From NCBI RefSeq assembly GCF_030704535.1, contig NC_081807.1:19320001-19384000 (forward strand): a stretch of DNA of 64,000 nucleotides, read 5' to 3'. Positions 16,720 to 28,587 of the stretch are shown here, in pieces; positions within the stretch are counted from its first letter, which is position 1; each line of letters starts with the position of its first letter. A program made the position numbers and the translations under genes. Source of the DNA: Vitis vinifera. Its lineage: Eukaryota; Streptophyta; Magnoliopsida; Vitales; Vitaceae. The notes under the pieces were generated by a model that saw only the letters and a program-made list of their open reading frames with translations, made no database searches and was not told the origin of the DNA.

Positions 16720-17040
16720 ACTTGATATTGTAATAAATCGTTAATTAGCAAGAAGAATTTACGGCTCTTTGAGAATGTAGTACTTTGGGATATCCAATGA
16801 TTTGTTTAATCGATACAAATCGTGACTTCCATCTCGTAAATATTTTGATTCCAACAAATGATGGTGCTATAGCTTCAATTCAATTAATTCTTACTAAATT
16901 ATTATTTATTATTTGTGAAAAATCCTTAAGTAATAGTAGGATAAAAATAATTTTGGGAAATTCATAGATTTATAGAATCACTTACTACTTTCGATTCTCA
17001 ATAAAGAGATTTACAATCTTTTAATGAATTCTACATAAAT
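16720..17040 (+). pseudogene. rps2: Nuclear plastid DNA insertion: 3' end of chloroplast rps2
   Basis: The translation contains [20 protein letters not shown] and [21 protein letters not shown]. This matches the C-terminus of plastid ribosomal protein S2 as I know it (TICLIDTNCDP.L..I.IPANDDAIASIRLILNKL.FAICEG). The DNA agrees as well, from gatattgtaat near 16723 through tttgtttaatcgatacaaat. Many differences from my recollected plastid sequence are C to T or G to A, as expected for an old methylated nuclear insert. A one-base insertion near 16735 and lost residues show it is not functional. About 100 bp of the downstream plastid spacer toward atpI may be included. Orientation is plus. Confidence 0.8.
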
Positions 17041-17979
17041 TAGATACTAGGGATGAAACCACTACTGCTTTGGAAAATAAACAAAAGAACAAGAGAAGAA
17101 GATGGGGAAGGAGAGATGTGGCAATTTATGTAGGCACTAGAGGCAGTCGGGTTGCCTCACCATTATGCATTGCCCGTCCAACTTAGTACACAATTGAAGC
17201 TCATCAATTAATGCACATTAGGGTAGTAAAGGTGTAAATGCAACCGTTATGCATTTCGCATGAGACAAACAATCATTGGGCAACATTAATAGTTAGTCGT
17301 TTTTGGTAGCTAATAATTAAATGTTACGCATTAGTTATAATAAATGACAATCATAAAGGGATAAACAACATTACAGACCCCTTCGCTATAAAAACACATC
17401 AAGGTACTAGATGAGAGATATGCACTTTGACTAATACAAAAACTCGGTCAAAAAATTTCCAAAAGTTAACTTAGCCATTGAAGGGGTTTGCCCAAACAAA
17501 TATCCAAACATTCATTTTTTGTAGGTTCACCTAGCAGTTAAGTGGCAAATGCTACTTGTAGAAGAATATTGTTGACCGTGCACCAATAGTTTAATTTCTT
17601 TTGAAGGATGCATGAAGGTGTATTGACAAGTGGATATGTTCTAATACATGTGCATGACAAATGTCTATCGAAACCACAATTTCAAGATATTCAATAGATA
17701 TTTGGAAATTCTAAATATCTATTGAAACCATATTTTAAAAATGTGATTTCAAAATTTTTTTTAATTAGTACGGGAGAGAAATATGTTATTTTGAACAAAA
17801 TTTTAATACTACCATTCACTATATATAAAAAACAAAACCCTCTTTGAAAACATCCTTCATATACAAAACATTATCATAAATAATAGCAAAATATGGGAAA
17901 TTATTTTTTCTATAGAGTAGAGAAAGAAAACATTTTAGATTTTTTTTAGTCTAACAATACTTCAAGAAAAAAAATGGAA

Positions 17980-18017
<38 letters not shown>

Positions 18018-18660
18018 AGATAAACAATGCATCTAGCAAGTTGAGAAACATTGAAAGTTGTTGCAAGATCTCTTGCAATAGAAGATCTCAAACACAAAGG
18101 AAAAAAAAGTCAAAACAAAGACCTCAAATGCAAGGAAAAAGGATCAAAATAAAATGAAGCCATGGTTATAAGAGTTTCAATAAGAGAAACAGAGATGGAA
18201 GTAGTTGGAATAGGGGAGAGGAGGGAAGTTAGATTTAGGTGAAGACATGCAATCATCATAATCACTTTATTTATTTTTTTTCCCCCACTTTTTCTCTATT
18301 TAGATGATTATAAATCATGTAGGATATTTTAAAAAAAATTATTTTAATTCTAGTTGGTTACTTGCACTTTCTTTTCTCAAGCCATTTTAAAAAACAATTG
18401 TATGATTAAATATGGATAATGATTAAAATACAATATTATAAACAAAAATCATTTTAAAAATATTTAAAAATACGAAAAATAGGTTAAGAATATTTCAAAC
18501 AAACTTTTATTTTGAAACATATTAAAAAAATTATTATTATTTTTTAAAAAACAATTCTCATAAACTATTTTCAAATTCTTTGTGGGCTTTTATTTTAATA
18601 CCATAAATTTTAAAATATGACGCTTTAAAAAATATTTCAAATCTATGGCACTTTTGTACT
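17041..18660. other. Gene-free AT-rich stretch with a GA microsatellite
   Basis: I see no gene here. A (GA)n run lies at about 17986-18014, followed by purine-rich sequence. The rest is AT-rich without recognisable repeat ends. Confidence 0.5.
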
Positions 18661-18664
18661 AGCA

Positions 18665-19085
18665 AAGCGCCACATGGATATCATGTCTTCAAGACATGAT
18701 TTTAATGTATTTTAATGAAATTGTGTCTTTGAAACACAACTTCAATATAAAAATACTGAAATCGTGTCTTCAATCATGACTTTATTGTAAATAGTGTAAA
18801 ATAATTAATAAAATCGTGTTTTGAGGACATGATTTTAATGTAAAATAATGAAATCTTGTCTTTAAGATACGATTTTAGTATAAAATAATGAAATCGTGTC
18901 TTGAAGACATGACTTCAATGTTAAATAATAAAATCGTGTCTTGAAGACACGACTTCAATGCAAAATAATGAAATTGTGACTTGAAGACACAATTTAAGTG
19001 TAACATGTGACTTCAAGACACAATTTCAGTGTAATGAAGACATAATTTCAGTGTAAAATAATGAAATCGTGTTTGCAAAACACAA
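18665..19085. repeat. Tandem array of hairpin-forming ~38-bp units
   Basis: About ten diverged units of the form taaaataatgaaatcgtgtc + ttgaagacacgacttcaatg follow one another. Each contains an inverted repeat around cgtgtcttgaagacacg. One near-perfect example is atcatgtcttcaagacatga at about 18680. Spacing is 37-40 bp in the best part (18840-18980) and looser at the edges. Confidence 0.8.
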
Positions 19086-19450
19086 ATTTAATATGATTTC
19101 TTACCTGCTACTTTATTTTAGGCACTCAAATTACCTAAATACATAAAAAAATTCTCTGTTTCAACATCCAATAATAAATCATAATAATAAGGATCAACCA
19201 ACATCAATTTAACTTAACAACTAAAAAACATATATCACTAGCTATACTTGCAATATTACATGCCCATATATAATAATCTTCAAAATAGCTATAATAATAC
19301 ATGTCATATATGATAATCTAAAAAACAACTCCAACTAGAAATTATGTCCAAAATAGCTTACATGTACAAAACAATATACAAAACCATTAATGTGTGCCAC
19401 ATGAAGGAACCTTCTTTATTTTGTTGTGGTCGTATATGAAATGCCTACAA

Positions 19451-20200
19451 CTATGATGAATCAAAAGGAGCCCCACATGCTACCCAACGTCTCTGTCCTC
19501 GTCCACGTCCCTCATTTAATGGTTGTGGTGATAGCATAATCAAAGGTGTTGGTAGTGGAGTGGATGGCTTTGGTTCCTCAGTGCTAGATGGCAACTCTAA
19601 AAATACTTCACTATGCATGGTGGACTTCTTTTGAGGTAGTGAGCTAACGTGTAGTTGTGTCACTCTGTCATCACAAAATAAAGGCTCTAATCGAGGTTGT
19701 GATTATGTGCCTATATGTTGATATGATCTAGGTGCATGTGATGTATATGATGATGGTATTTCAACACTATAGCCCCCTTAGAAGGCTCTACCTCTCCTAT
19801 CTCTGCCCCCTTTCTCCTCGTTTGCACCTTCCCTCCCCTCGTTTGTACCCTTCTACCTTGAGGCAATAATTGTGTCGTAGCAATAGGAGAGGATCCTTGA
19901 AGTCGATTTATCTCATGCACAATTGCTAATGAAGAGGTGCATAATTGAAAAATATAATGATCATCTGCATGTGTTAGATGACATATTTACTGCAAGGTGC
20001 TATTTTATAAATTGAAAGAAGATAAAGTTCAAGTCTTTATTAAAATTAAATAAAATTTTCCCAAAAAAATAAGGATTTTTTTTTTTAACCAATAAGTCAT
20101 GAAATGATCTAAGGGCAGTAAGAAATAGACGTGTGATGGAACGATACTAGACCATATATGGGTCATGATATATAAGTGGATCCAAAGATGCGTCATTATT
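19451..20200 (-). pseudogene. Remnant of a MAIN-LIKE / plant mobile domain (PMD) protein, C-terminal part
   Basis: Minus-strand translation near 20130-20190 reads YHDPYMV, a stop, then YRSITRLFLTALRSF. This resembles the motif near the end of the plant mobile (aminotransferase-like) domain, where I recall HDPYM.WYRR.TR. The stop replaces the expected Trp (TAG for TGG). Further downstream on the same strand are proline/serine-rich segments and an Arg/Gly-rich end, GRGRGQRRWVACGAPF, at 19460-19510. This fits the low-complexity tails of MAIN-LIKE proteins and of the MULE-type transposons that carry this domain. The family assignment is inferred from a short motif. Confidence 0.45.
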
Positions 20201-20373
20201 GGTAATATAGTGTAGACCTTCCATTTTATTTCTTAGCACATGCTTATTAAGTGCTCTTTCAATACTTCATAGTAGTTCCCCAATGGTCCATTGCTACTCA
20301 TACAATTTACCTTTTTGAGCCACCTTGGAGAATTTGTGAAAAAACCCGAAAGTTCAGTAGGGTAACACTTAAA

Positions 20374-20437
20374 AGGAGAGGGAGGGGGAAGGGGGAAGGG
20401 GGAAGGGTGAGGGGGTGTTGAATGAGTGCATTTAAAA

Positions 20438-20487
<50 letters not shown>
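20374..20487. repeat. G-run array followed by (TA)n
   Basis: Between 20374 and 20415 the plus strand carries repeated ggggg(aa) runs, with at least five tracts of three or more G, which could form a G-quadruplex. About 25 bp further on is an uninterrupted (AT)n run at 20442-20487. Confidence 0.85.
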
Positions 20488-20491
<4 letters not shown>

Positions 20492-20499
20492 AACTAACT

Positions 20500-22640
20500 T
20501 TTTCCCTGAGTAGTTAGGGATTATCAATTCATTCAATGATAGGCAATACAATCAAGATAATAAAAAAAATAAGTAATGAGACATAAGGATTTTTACATGG
20601 AAAACCCCTACATTAACTATGGAGATAAAAAACTATGAGGTTTAAGACTACTAATCTAAATCCACTATATGAGATTAAGTTATACAAATTTGTCTGACCA
20701 ATTTACCTTATAAGCAAATAACCCAAAAAGGGTTAGTATGAATAGGTTTCCAAATCCATTTTGCATGAAATTTTCAAAATATTATCTTATTTTTGGAAGA
20801 AAATACATGAGTTCTTGAGCGCACTTAACTACCGCTTGAGTACCTCAAGTGCTTGAGTGGTGCTAAGCACTTGAGCGGTCCCGGTGTTTGAGTGATCCTA
20901 GTGCTTGAGTGGTCCAAATGCTTGAGCTAGCACTGTTTCCTACTCAAGCATCCTTTGTTTCTTTTAGCTTTTACAAACAATCACCTTTTGTTGATTTAAA
21001 AGATATCGTTCCTTTTTATATATACCGCTTAGGAGCCTAACTTGCCACAAGTCAAACCTTTTTAGACGTACATGTGACTTCTTGGTTAGACGAACAATAA
21101 TCCTTGATTTTTAATGGAGAGTAAGTCACTATCCAAAAAGACTTCTATGACCAAACATTAAAATGAACAAAATTACCAACAAATAAACAAGACTGCATGT
21201 CCTACCAACCTCTCCCATTGGCAATTATGATAAAACATTGTTACATAAACCCATTTGTACTCTCACAATGAAGTTTTACATAACATACATTAACACCCAA
21301 TTAAAAATGATTTAAGGGAATGCATTTCACCATCTTGTAGTACTTATTTCCCAAACTTGTAACTTGAACACATACAGAAAACTATACCAAAGGTAAAACA
21401 ATGGTGGGATAAGATATGATCAAAGCAACAAAACATGATAGTGGGAGGTTTTGCTTGATGCATTGTTAAAGCATGAAAGAGGAATAGGTCCCTATAGCGA
21501 CATCAATGTACAAAGCTAAGCTCAAGAGGAATATAAATGTATGCAAATCAACCAAACATAATAAAAGCTTGATAAGACACAATAGATCAACAATAAAGCA
21601 CAAATGTCTATCTCTAACCAGAAAATAGGTAGTAAAAATCATGAAAGGAAGCTTCTGTGACTTAGAATAGTTTTAGAGAGATAGATAGGCAATTCGAACA
21701 GAAATATCTTGTAAGAAACATTTGTATCAGACATCTCTCCTAAATTTCTAAGGCATGCTTTCATTAGTTTATTTGATTTTCTCCAATGTCTCAGGTTTAG
21801 TTTTCTCCAATATTTCAATTAATTTCCCTTAAGAATTAAATGAATTAAACAATTAAAAAAAAAATACTAACTCCCCCTAAAGAATATCTTCCCCTTTTTT
21901 GTTAAGGAATTTCTTAATTATGTTTTCTCAATTAGCTCTCAAAAGTAATATGCTTCCCCTATTTAAGTAAGTCAAATATGGTCAATGATCTCCCTATTTT
22001 TTTTTTCACAAAAATGGCGAAGCATATAAAATAGAAACTATAAAGCAACACACACACACACATATAATAAAAAGATGATTCTAGTTATAGGCGATAAGCA
22101 ATAAATAGTAATATATATCAAATAAAATACAAATAAATAGATAAAAATAACTAAACTAAGCATCTGGAGGAGGCGAAGAAGGGGTGGAGCTCGAGACGCC
22201 TTGATCATAGTGGATCCAAGATATGATATATGAGAGTTGACCCTCATGAAGCTACTTGTCTTGTGAGTCCATCCTTAAGTGAAGACGACGTATGGAATCC
22301 ATCATTTCTTGGGAAGCCGGGTCGATCGAAGAAGATGCATTGTGTGAAGCTTGTGAAGAACTAGCACGACCTCGACTAGATTGAGTCCTTAGAGTTGGCT
22401 CAAGAAAATCTACATTTGGAGTTGCATCCTACTCCATATAGCTCAAAGCTCATCCACCTTTGCAAATGCTTCCTATATTGGAGATGCATCTTGAGGGCCA
22501 TGGTGAGTAGGGGATGACATGGGTCCATAGACGTGGCTATAATGCTTAGCCTAAGAGCTTTTATCCAAGTAGGCATAGGAAGCCTGAGACCCAAGGCTGG
22601 GTCAATCGCGAAACCAAAGGTTATGTAACGCCTAATTTTG
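20500..22640 (-). mobile_element. Non-autonomous LTR retroelement (LARD-like) fragment
   Basis: Three signs point to a minus-strand non-autonomous retroelement. At 22160-22400 the translation SSRGRASSSQASHNASSSID, then MMDSIRRLHLRMDSQDK, a stop and LHEGQLSYI resembles the C-terminal tail of the 'putative plant transposon protein' in such elements. At 21209-21221 the minus strand reads CCAATGGGAGAGG, a polypurine tract in the ATTGCCAA.GGGGAGA context common just before their 3' LTR. The presumed LTR at 20500-21208 contains short repeats built on gcttgagcggtcc (20814-20948). No full LTR pair or target duplication was found. Confidence 0.45.
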
Positions 22641-24043
22641 TGTCCTCTTTATATCATATTGTACTTCATTTTGATTGAACTTTTAATTTCATCATAGTTT
22701 TCCAAATATAGGAGTAGACTTATAAAAGTGATGTACTTCTCACTTCTTTTGATTGAAATTTTTAGTCTATCAAGGTTGGTGACTTAACCAACCACAACAT
22801 TATTATAATTCAATGTAGAAATAATTATAGTAGATATCATCACTATGCTTCTATTTAATTTCAAAGATAAGAATTTCAAGATTTCTTTTCTTAATGCAAT
22901 TGTCACATCATGGAGGAAAGTGGAATCTAAAAATTGAGGCATAGGAAAATTTGTTTTGTCATATGCTTGAAACTTTCTATAGCTTAGCCTCTCATCAAAT
23001 CTAGCAAGACACAAAGAAAATCTCTCATAATTACAAAAAAATTGAATAATATACTTAGTTACTAATTCATTGAATAAAAATGTCTAACATAAAATGGGGA
23101 ACAATTTTGTTGTTATTCTTTCTCCAAAAAGATTTTTTTTTTTGTTTTATTATACAAGCATGATAACATATTAGCCATCAATATTTTCAACTATATGCTT
23201 ATCGTGCCCAACATAATATGTGAATTCCCCCTCTTTTTCTTCTAAATGGAAGTTTTATGAAAAAGTTACCATAGGGAAAGCTTGTGTAGAATACTCACAA
23301 AAAACATTTAGAAAACCTGGCTGTTTACTAATAAATGTAGAACTTGTGAATCTCATTGCTTTCATCCTCACCAGTAAGCAAATTTCCATCTTACTAACCA
23401 TTAGCTTCATCCACTAAGTAAAATTTGATTTTGGAGATACTTCTAAATAGTGCATAGTATTACATATTTGCATATATTAATTCATTTTAAAATAGAGAAA
23501 CTAAATAAGTATTCAGTTTTGGAGAAGTAAGTTTCTAGGAATTGGCTAGATGTTAAAGTTATATTGACTCCATATTTTTCAAGTTTGTTAATACCAAAGC
23601 ATGCTAATACCACTAGTATCATAAGGATGCTTCCTTTATCTAACAATTCTAGTGATTTGCTTCAAAATTTTATTTTTCATTCAAACAAGTATAGCAAAAC
23701 CCTTCTCATAAAAACAAAAGGAGTATGAGAAATTTCTTATTTTCTTGATGTGTAATAAAAAGGATCTTGGATATTTTGAAAATTTTAATTTTTGATATAT
23801 TTTTTCATATTTTTCACTCCTATATTTTTTATTATGTTTGAATTATGGTTTTATTTATTTATTTTTATTTTTTTGATTTGAAATTTTGATGGATGTTTAT
23901 TGAGGCATCCATTGGTAATATATTGCCTCTTTATTCTACATAATATTTGTATATTCAAATTTTTGTTTGTGAATTTTGTGTTCTTAAGGTTTTGATGGAT
24001 TTCTTTTTGTTTAATAATGAGTTGACTTATTTGTTGATCATGT
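22641..24043. other. Gene-free AT-rich stretch
   Basis: I see no gene, bounded repeat or conserved motif here. Short open frames on both strands have no recognisable similarity. Confidence 0.45.
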
Positions 24044-24051
24044 TTAAATAT

Positions 24052-24607
24052 TAGAGGTGCAACTTAGGCAAATTGGCCCGATGTTTGGATGGGCTTAGAT
24101 ACTAATTTTTAATACTTGAGTTGAATTTAGATTAAGTTTTTTTTTTTTTTTTTTTTTTTTTAACTTAAACTAAATTTGGGTTTGGGTTGGATCAAGTTTT
24201 GAATAACTTGAGCCTAACTTGAACTTGATTTACTATTTTTTTATAATATTTATAATGTATATTATATATTACAATAATATTCATTTCTTTTTAAAACTTT
24301 AACCAAAATATTAAATTATAATTCTATCATATATTTTTTCTATATATAAATTTATTTTTATTTTTTGTTATTGTCTTAAAATTTTGGATCATTTACTATT
24401 TAAATTTTGATATAAATATATAATTTTTTAAAAAAAAAAATATTAAAGATGAATTTTGAATCATATAACTTGATCAACCTAACAAACCTGAACTCAACCC
24501 GAGCTTTGAAAAAACAAGGTTGGGTTGAGTACCTCAGGTTAAAGTTTGAGTTGGATTATGCTTGGGTAAGCCACTAACTAACACAATTTGTCTAAGTTGC
24601 AACCCTA
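24052..24607. mobile_element. hAT-type MITE, 556 bp, with 8-bp target duplication
   Basis: The left end TAGAGGTGCAACTTAGGCAA pairs with the inverted right end TAGGGTTGCAACTTAGACAA. A perfect 8-bp duplication, TTAAATAT, flanks it at 24044-24051 and 24608-24615. An 8-bp duplication and ends starting TAG.G.TG.AA are typical of hAT elements. The interior has inverted words (ggttgggttgagt / actcaacccgag) and long T runs but no coding capacity. Confidence 0.88.
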
Positions 24608-24615
24608 TTAAATAT

Positions 24616-26262
24616 TTAATTTTTTAGGCTTCATTCCAATAAAGATTTCTATCATTTTTGGCATGAATTGATTTTGCAAATATGCCATATCAAATGGAAA
24701 ATATGTTACCAACATGGTAGAAAAAGATCATTTCCAACAACAGAAGGATGAATTATGAATGTTATGGTATAGACGCAAGGATGTACAAATTTGTAACATG
24801 AAAATAATGTAGACCATAGGAGACAAGCCACAACCCATGCATCTACACTATTGGATAGTTGAATCATTAGATGGAATGCTTTCTTTAAAATATTTATGGA
24901 GAGGTGAATTACTACTTGCAAATCATCTTGTAATCCAAAATTTGAGTCTTTGGTATATTTTGACCGCAATTATTTCAAAACTTACAAAACTTACTCATTG
25001 CACCTTGAGACTAGCTACCTTTTTCATTATAATCAATTTGTGAAGTTAGTTCTTGTATTTTTTTGTTTCTAAATTTAGTATACTCCATGAGAAAGTATTT
25101 TTAAATATTTGAAGAACACTTGTGAAGTTGTTTTAAGTGTTTGAAGAACTTTCATAGAATTTCAAAGGTTAATTGGTACTTATAAGCCAAGTGTGCATTA
25201 AAGGATTCCTTGGTTGGAAGGATCCTTAGCATATATAGTAGAGTATCTCAAGGCTTGGATGGAAGTTTGGGGATACAGACGTAGGTAGAATTATTTCAAA
25301 CCACATCAAAATTGTTGTTTGCTTTCTCTCTTCTTAGCACTTATGATTTTCTTGTTATATTATTGGTTATCATTTTATATCCTTGTTGCATTTAATCTTG
25401 TAATTTGGTAAAAATTTTAAAAGCAACCATTACTCAATTCACCCTCGCTCTTGGGTGTTTACAATAGGTTTACAAATTAGATGGATTTCACATAAAGCAA
25501 CTACTTGCTTTCTCCTTTAAAGATGTCTCATTACCTAGTTCGTAATCTCTTTGATTGCAAGAAAGGATAAGAAAATGTGTATGTGGAGGTAATTGAAGAG
25601 TGGGAATTTTAGTATGGAGATATGAAGAAAATTTGAGATGTTTTGAGAATCTTTGAACTACTAGATAGGTGTTTTTATTTTTATTTATTTTTCATTTTTC
25701 ATTTTTTACTGATTATAAATTGAAAGTGTATTTCTTATCTGATTTTACTACGCTTTATTTGATTGTAAAATTATTTTATAACATTTTTTGTGTGGATTTA
25801 ATTTGGTTTCTGCTACAATTGGAGTCTTGATAATAGTTAAAATGGTAAAATATAGAAGCTAGTTGAAGGGAGCATGAGTTTGAGGTCTTAGAAGTATATA
25901 GAGTTCTACAATTTGGCAAACTTAATCTTGTAAATGGCAACAACGGATTGGAAGAACATGGATTGGAAGTTCATATGGTGTAATTGCAGCCAAAGGAATT
26001 GGATTGAAATTATGCATCCAGGGAAGCCAAGATGAATGGGTATCTTGTTGAGTGAATAAATAAGGCTGAAATATGAAGGAATGCCATGTTGACCAAGTTT
26101 CAGATAGGCATGCAAAAATTTCATATGGCCATATGAAATGTAACAAAAGATATTTATGGTGGCTACAACATTAAACTTCATAGGATCATTTGGACTCCTT
26201 GGAAAAGACCCAACTAGCTTAAAAGGGATTTCTTTACTGCACTATTCCACAAGCTCTTGCAA
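24616..26262. other. Gene-free stretch with a possible solo LTR at about 25,060-25,490
   Basis: The segment around 25,200-25,470 (aaggcttggatggaag, then gtaggtagaattatttcaaa, then caattcaccctcgctcttgg) resembles the R-U5 part of plant LTRs as I know them. No matching partner or target duplication was found. The remainder is AT-rich with nothing recognisable. Confidence 0.3.
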
Positions 26263-26862
26263 TGTAGGAAGAGTGTAAATAATTTCTATTTTTATTTTTG
26301 GAAATTACTTTTAATTTATTTTATCATATTAATCTTCTATTTTTTGGAAGTGTCCTATTGAGAATTAATTTTTATTTTATTTTATTCTATTATTGTTATA
26401 TTTTTTGGAAAAGTCCTATTGGGATTGTGCTAATGGAGTATCATTCCTTTTATAAGTAGAATCACCTTCCACTTTGCGTCATCTTCTAATTACAAGTAGA
26501 TTCCCATTGGGGCTGTGTTAGTGGCCTATAAAATCAGGCCACCCCTCTCTATACAAAGATATCGATTTTTTAGAGAGTTTTTCAGGGAGTTTTTTTTTCA
26601 TACATCCTTTTGGAGGAATTTATTCAAAACCCGAGCCGTGCACATCTCACTTTCAAAGTGCACCCAAGGCAAGATATGGCTGTTGAATCCTGGAGGTAGA
26701 CATTAGTACCCTAGTGCACCGAGTTCGTCTTTGAGGAGGGTGGATCTATTTCAAGGACAGTGCTTATCACGCCTTGGCCAATAAGTTTTTTTTTTTATTC
26801 ATTATGTTATTTGTTTGTGTCTTTTGGGCTAATCTTTGTTTCCATACCCTTAAAATCTAACA
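26263..26862 (+). repeat. 5' LTR of the deleted copia element
   Basis: 600 bp. It contains a TATA-like tataaaatcaggcc region near 26526, and a transcript start is plausible downstream of it. The 3' end runs to taaaatctaaca. Confidence 0.92.
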
Positions 26863-26865
26863 ATC

Positions 26866-28587
26866 TTGAAATATATCCAAATGGAAGCTTCCCTAGTTCA
26901 CACCCTTCCAGACACCTCTAAAATTGATCCCTTCAATGGGACATTCTTTAAGAGATGGCAGGAAAGGGTTTTCTTTGCAATCAATGTAGTGAACTTGGGA
27001 CACATTTTGACTAACCTAAAACTAGAAAATAGTTCTCATCTGTTACCAACTTGAAAAACTGGCAAAACTCCTTATGGGTTGTGGAAAGGTTATGCTCCTA
27101 ATATAGCATACCTAAAAGTGTGGGGATGTTTAGTTAAAGTTCTTCTCTCTGAACCTAAAAAACAAAAATTAGGTCCTAAAACCTTTGAATGCAATGTCAG
27201 TAAGTTCAGGAACACCCTTGAACTTGTGGGGGGGAAGCTATCCTTCTTGTATGCCATATTCAAAATAGAATACCTTACAAGAAAAAGGTGTGTAAGTTGG
27301 TTAAATCACTATATTGGTTAAAACAAGCTCCCAAACAGTGGCACAACAAGTTTGATCATGTGTTAGTAACTAATGGATATTCCATTAATGATGTTGATAA
27401 GTGTATCTACAACAAGTATGAAGATAACACATGTGTAGTCATCTCTGCCTTTATGTTGATGACATGCCGATCTCTTTGGAACTAGCCTGGAGGTTGTGTG
27501 TGAGACCAAGAAATTCCTAGGTTCTAAGTTTGATATGAAAGACCTAGGAGAGGTAGAGGTGATTCTAGGAATTAAAATAACTAGAACACCTAATGGGCTT
27601 AAACTTTCTCAAGAGCACTATGTTGAAAAGATCCTAAGGAAGTTTGAACACTTTGAGACCAAGAAATTCCTAGGTTCTAAGTTTGATATGAAAGACCTAG
27701 GAGAGGCAAAGGTGATTTTAGGAATTAAAATAACTAGAACACCTAATGGGCTTAAACTTTCTCAAGAGCACTATGTTGAAAAGATCCTAAGGAAGTTTGA
27801 ACACTTTGATTGTAAACCAATGTCAACTCCTTATGATCCTAACTCACAATTGAAGAAAAATAGAGAACATAATGTTGCCCAAATAGAGTATGCTCAGGTC
27901 ATAGGGAGCCTAATGCACTTAATGAATTGTACCAGACCTAACATTGCTTATGCAGTAGGTAGATTGAGTCGGTACACCCAAAGTCCTAATCAGGACCATT
28001 GGACTGTTGTTCGTAGAGTCCTTAAGTATTTGAGAGGCACCATTAACTATGGTTTGTGCTTTAGTGGATTTCCAAGTGTCCTTGAAGGATTTAGTGATGC
28101 AAATTGGATCTCGGATTCAGATGAGATGAAATCCACTAGTGGATATGTTTTCGTCCTTGGTGGGAGTGCAGTTTCTTGGAAGTCTGCCAAGCAAACTTGC
28201 ATTACTCGGTCTACTATGGAGGTTGAGTTTATTGCCTTAGAAAATACAAGTTTTGAGGTTGAGTGACTTAGAAACCTCTTAGCAGATATCCTTTTATGGA
28301 CGAGACCAACCCCGTTTGTGTCTATGCGTTGTGATAGCCAAGCTGCAATTGCTAAAGTTAAGAGTAAAATATTTAATGGGAAGAACAGACATATACGCCT
28401 AAGTCACAATATTGTGCGGCAACTTCTTGAAACAAGGGTTATATCCCTAGAATTTGTGAGGTTAGAGTTGAATTTGGCCGATCCTTTGACCAAACCACTA
28501 AATAAGAAACTAGTGGAAGAAACATCGAGGGGGATGGGGCTTATGTCTATTACAGAAGTCAAGAGTGGTGGTAACCTAACCTATTAG
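26866..28587 (+). pseudogene. Deletion-scarred copia gag-pol
   Basis: The order along the plus strand is: a gag N-terminus (FNGTFFKRWQERVFFAIN) ending at a stop at about 27052; then a jump to the region after the integrase core (KTPYGLWKGYAPNIAYLKVW, from about 27060); then the late RT segment SLYWLKQAPKQWHNKF at about 27300. The YVDDM box is degraded to FMLMT near 27455. The RT tail and RNase H follow (27496-28266), with [21 protein letters not shown] Trp-to-stop change (TGA) is at about 28264, and the C-terminal RNase H reads on to 28587 (LADPLTKPLNKK). Zinc knuckle, protease, most of integrase and early RT are missing. A 153-bp segment is duplicated in frame inside the RT tail. Confidence 0.85.
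27502..27807 (+). repeat. 153-bp in-frame tandem duplication in copia RT
   Basis: The segment starting gagaccaagaaattcctagg at 27502 is repeated from 27655 with only a few substitutions. It encodes two successive copies of [13 protein letters not shown] through [10 protein letters not shown]. The length is divisible by three, so the frame is kept. Confidence 0.92.

Noticed and set aside
16785-16967. 60-codon open frame as a gene
   Set aside because: It is the decayed end of plastid rps2 in a nuclear insertion, with no start context and changed conserved residues.
18665-19085. CRISPR-like array
   Set aside because: Units are contiguous hairpins without unique spacers, in a plant nuclear context.
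25060-25490. Definite solo LTR
   Set aside because: Only the R-U5-like composition is suggestive; neither TG/CA ends nor flanking duplications could be fixed.
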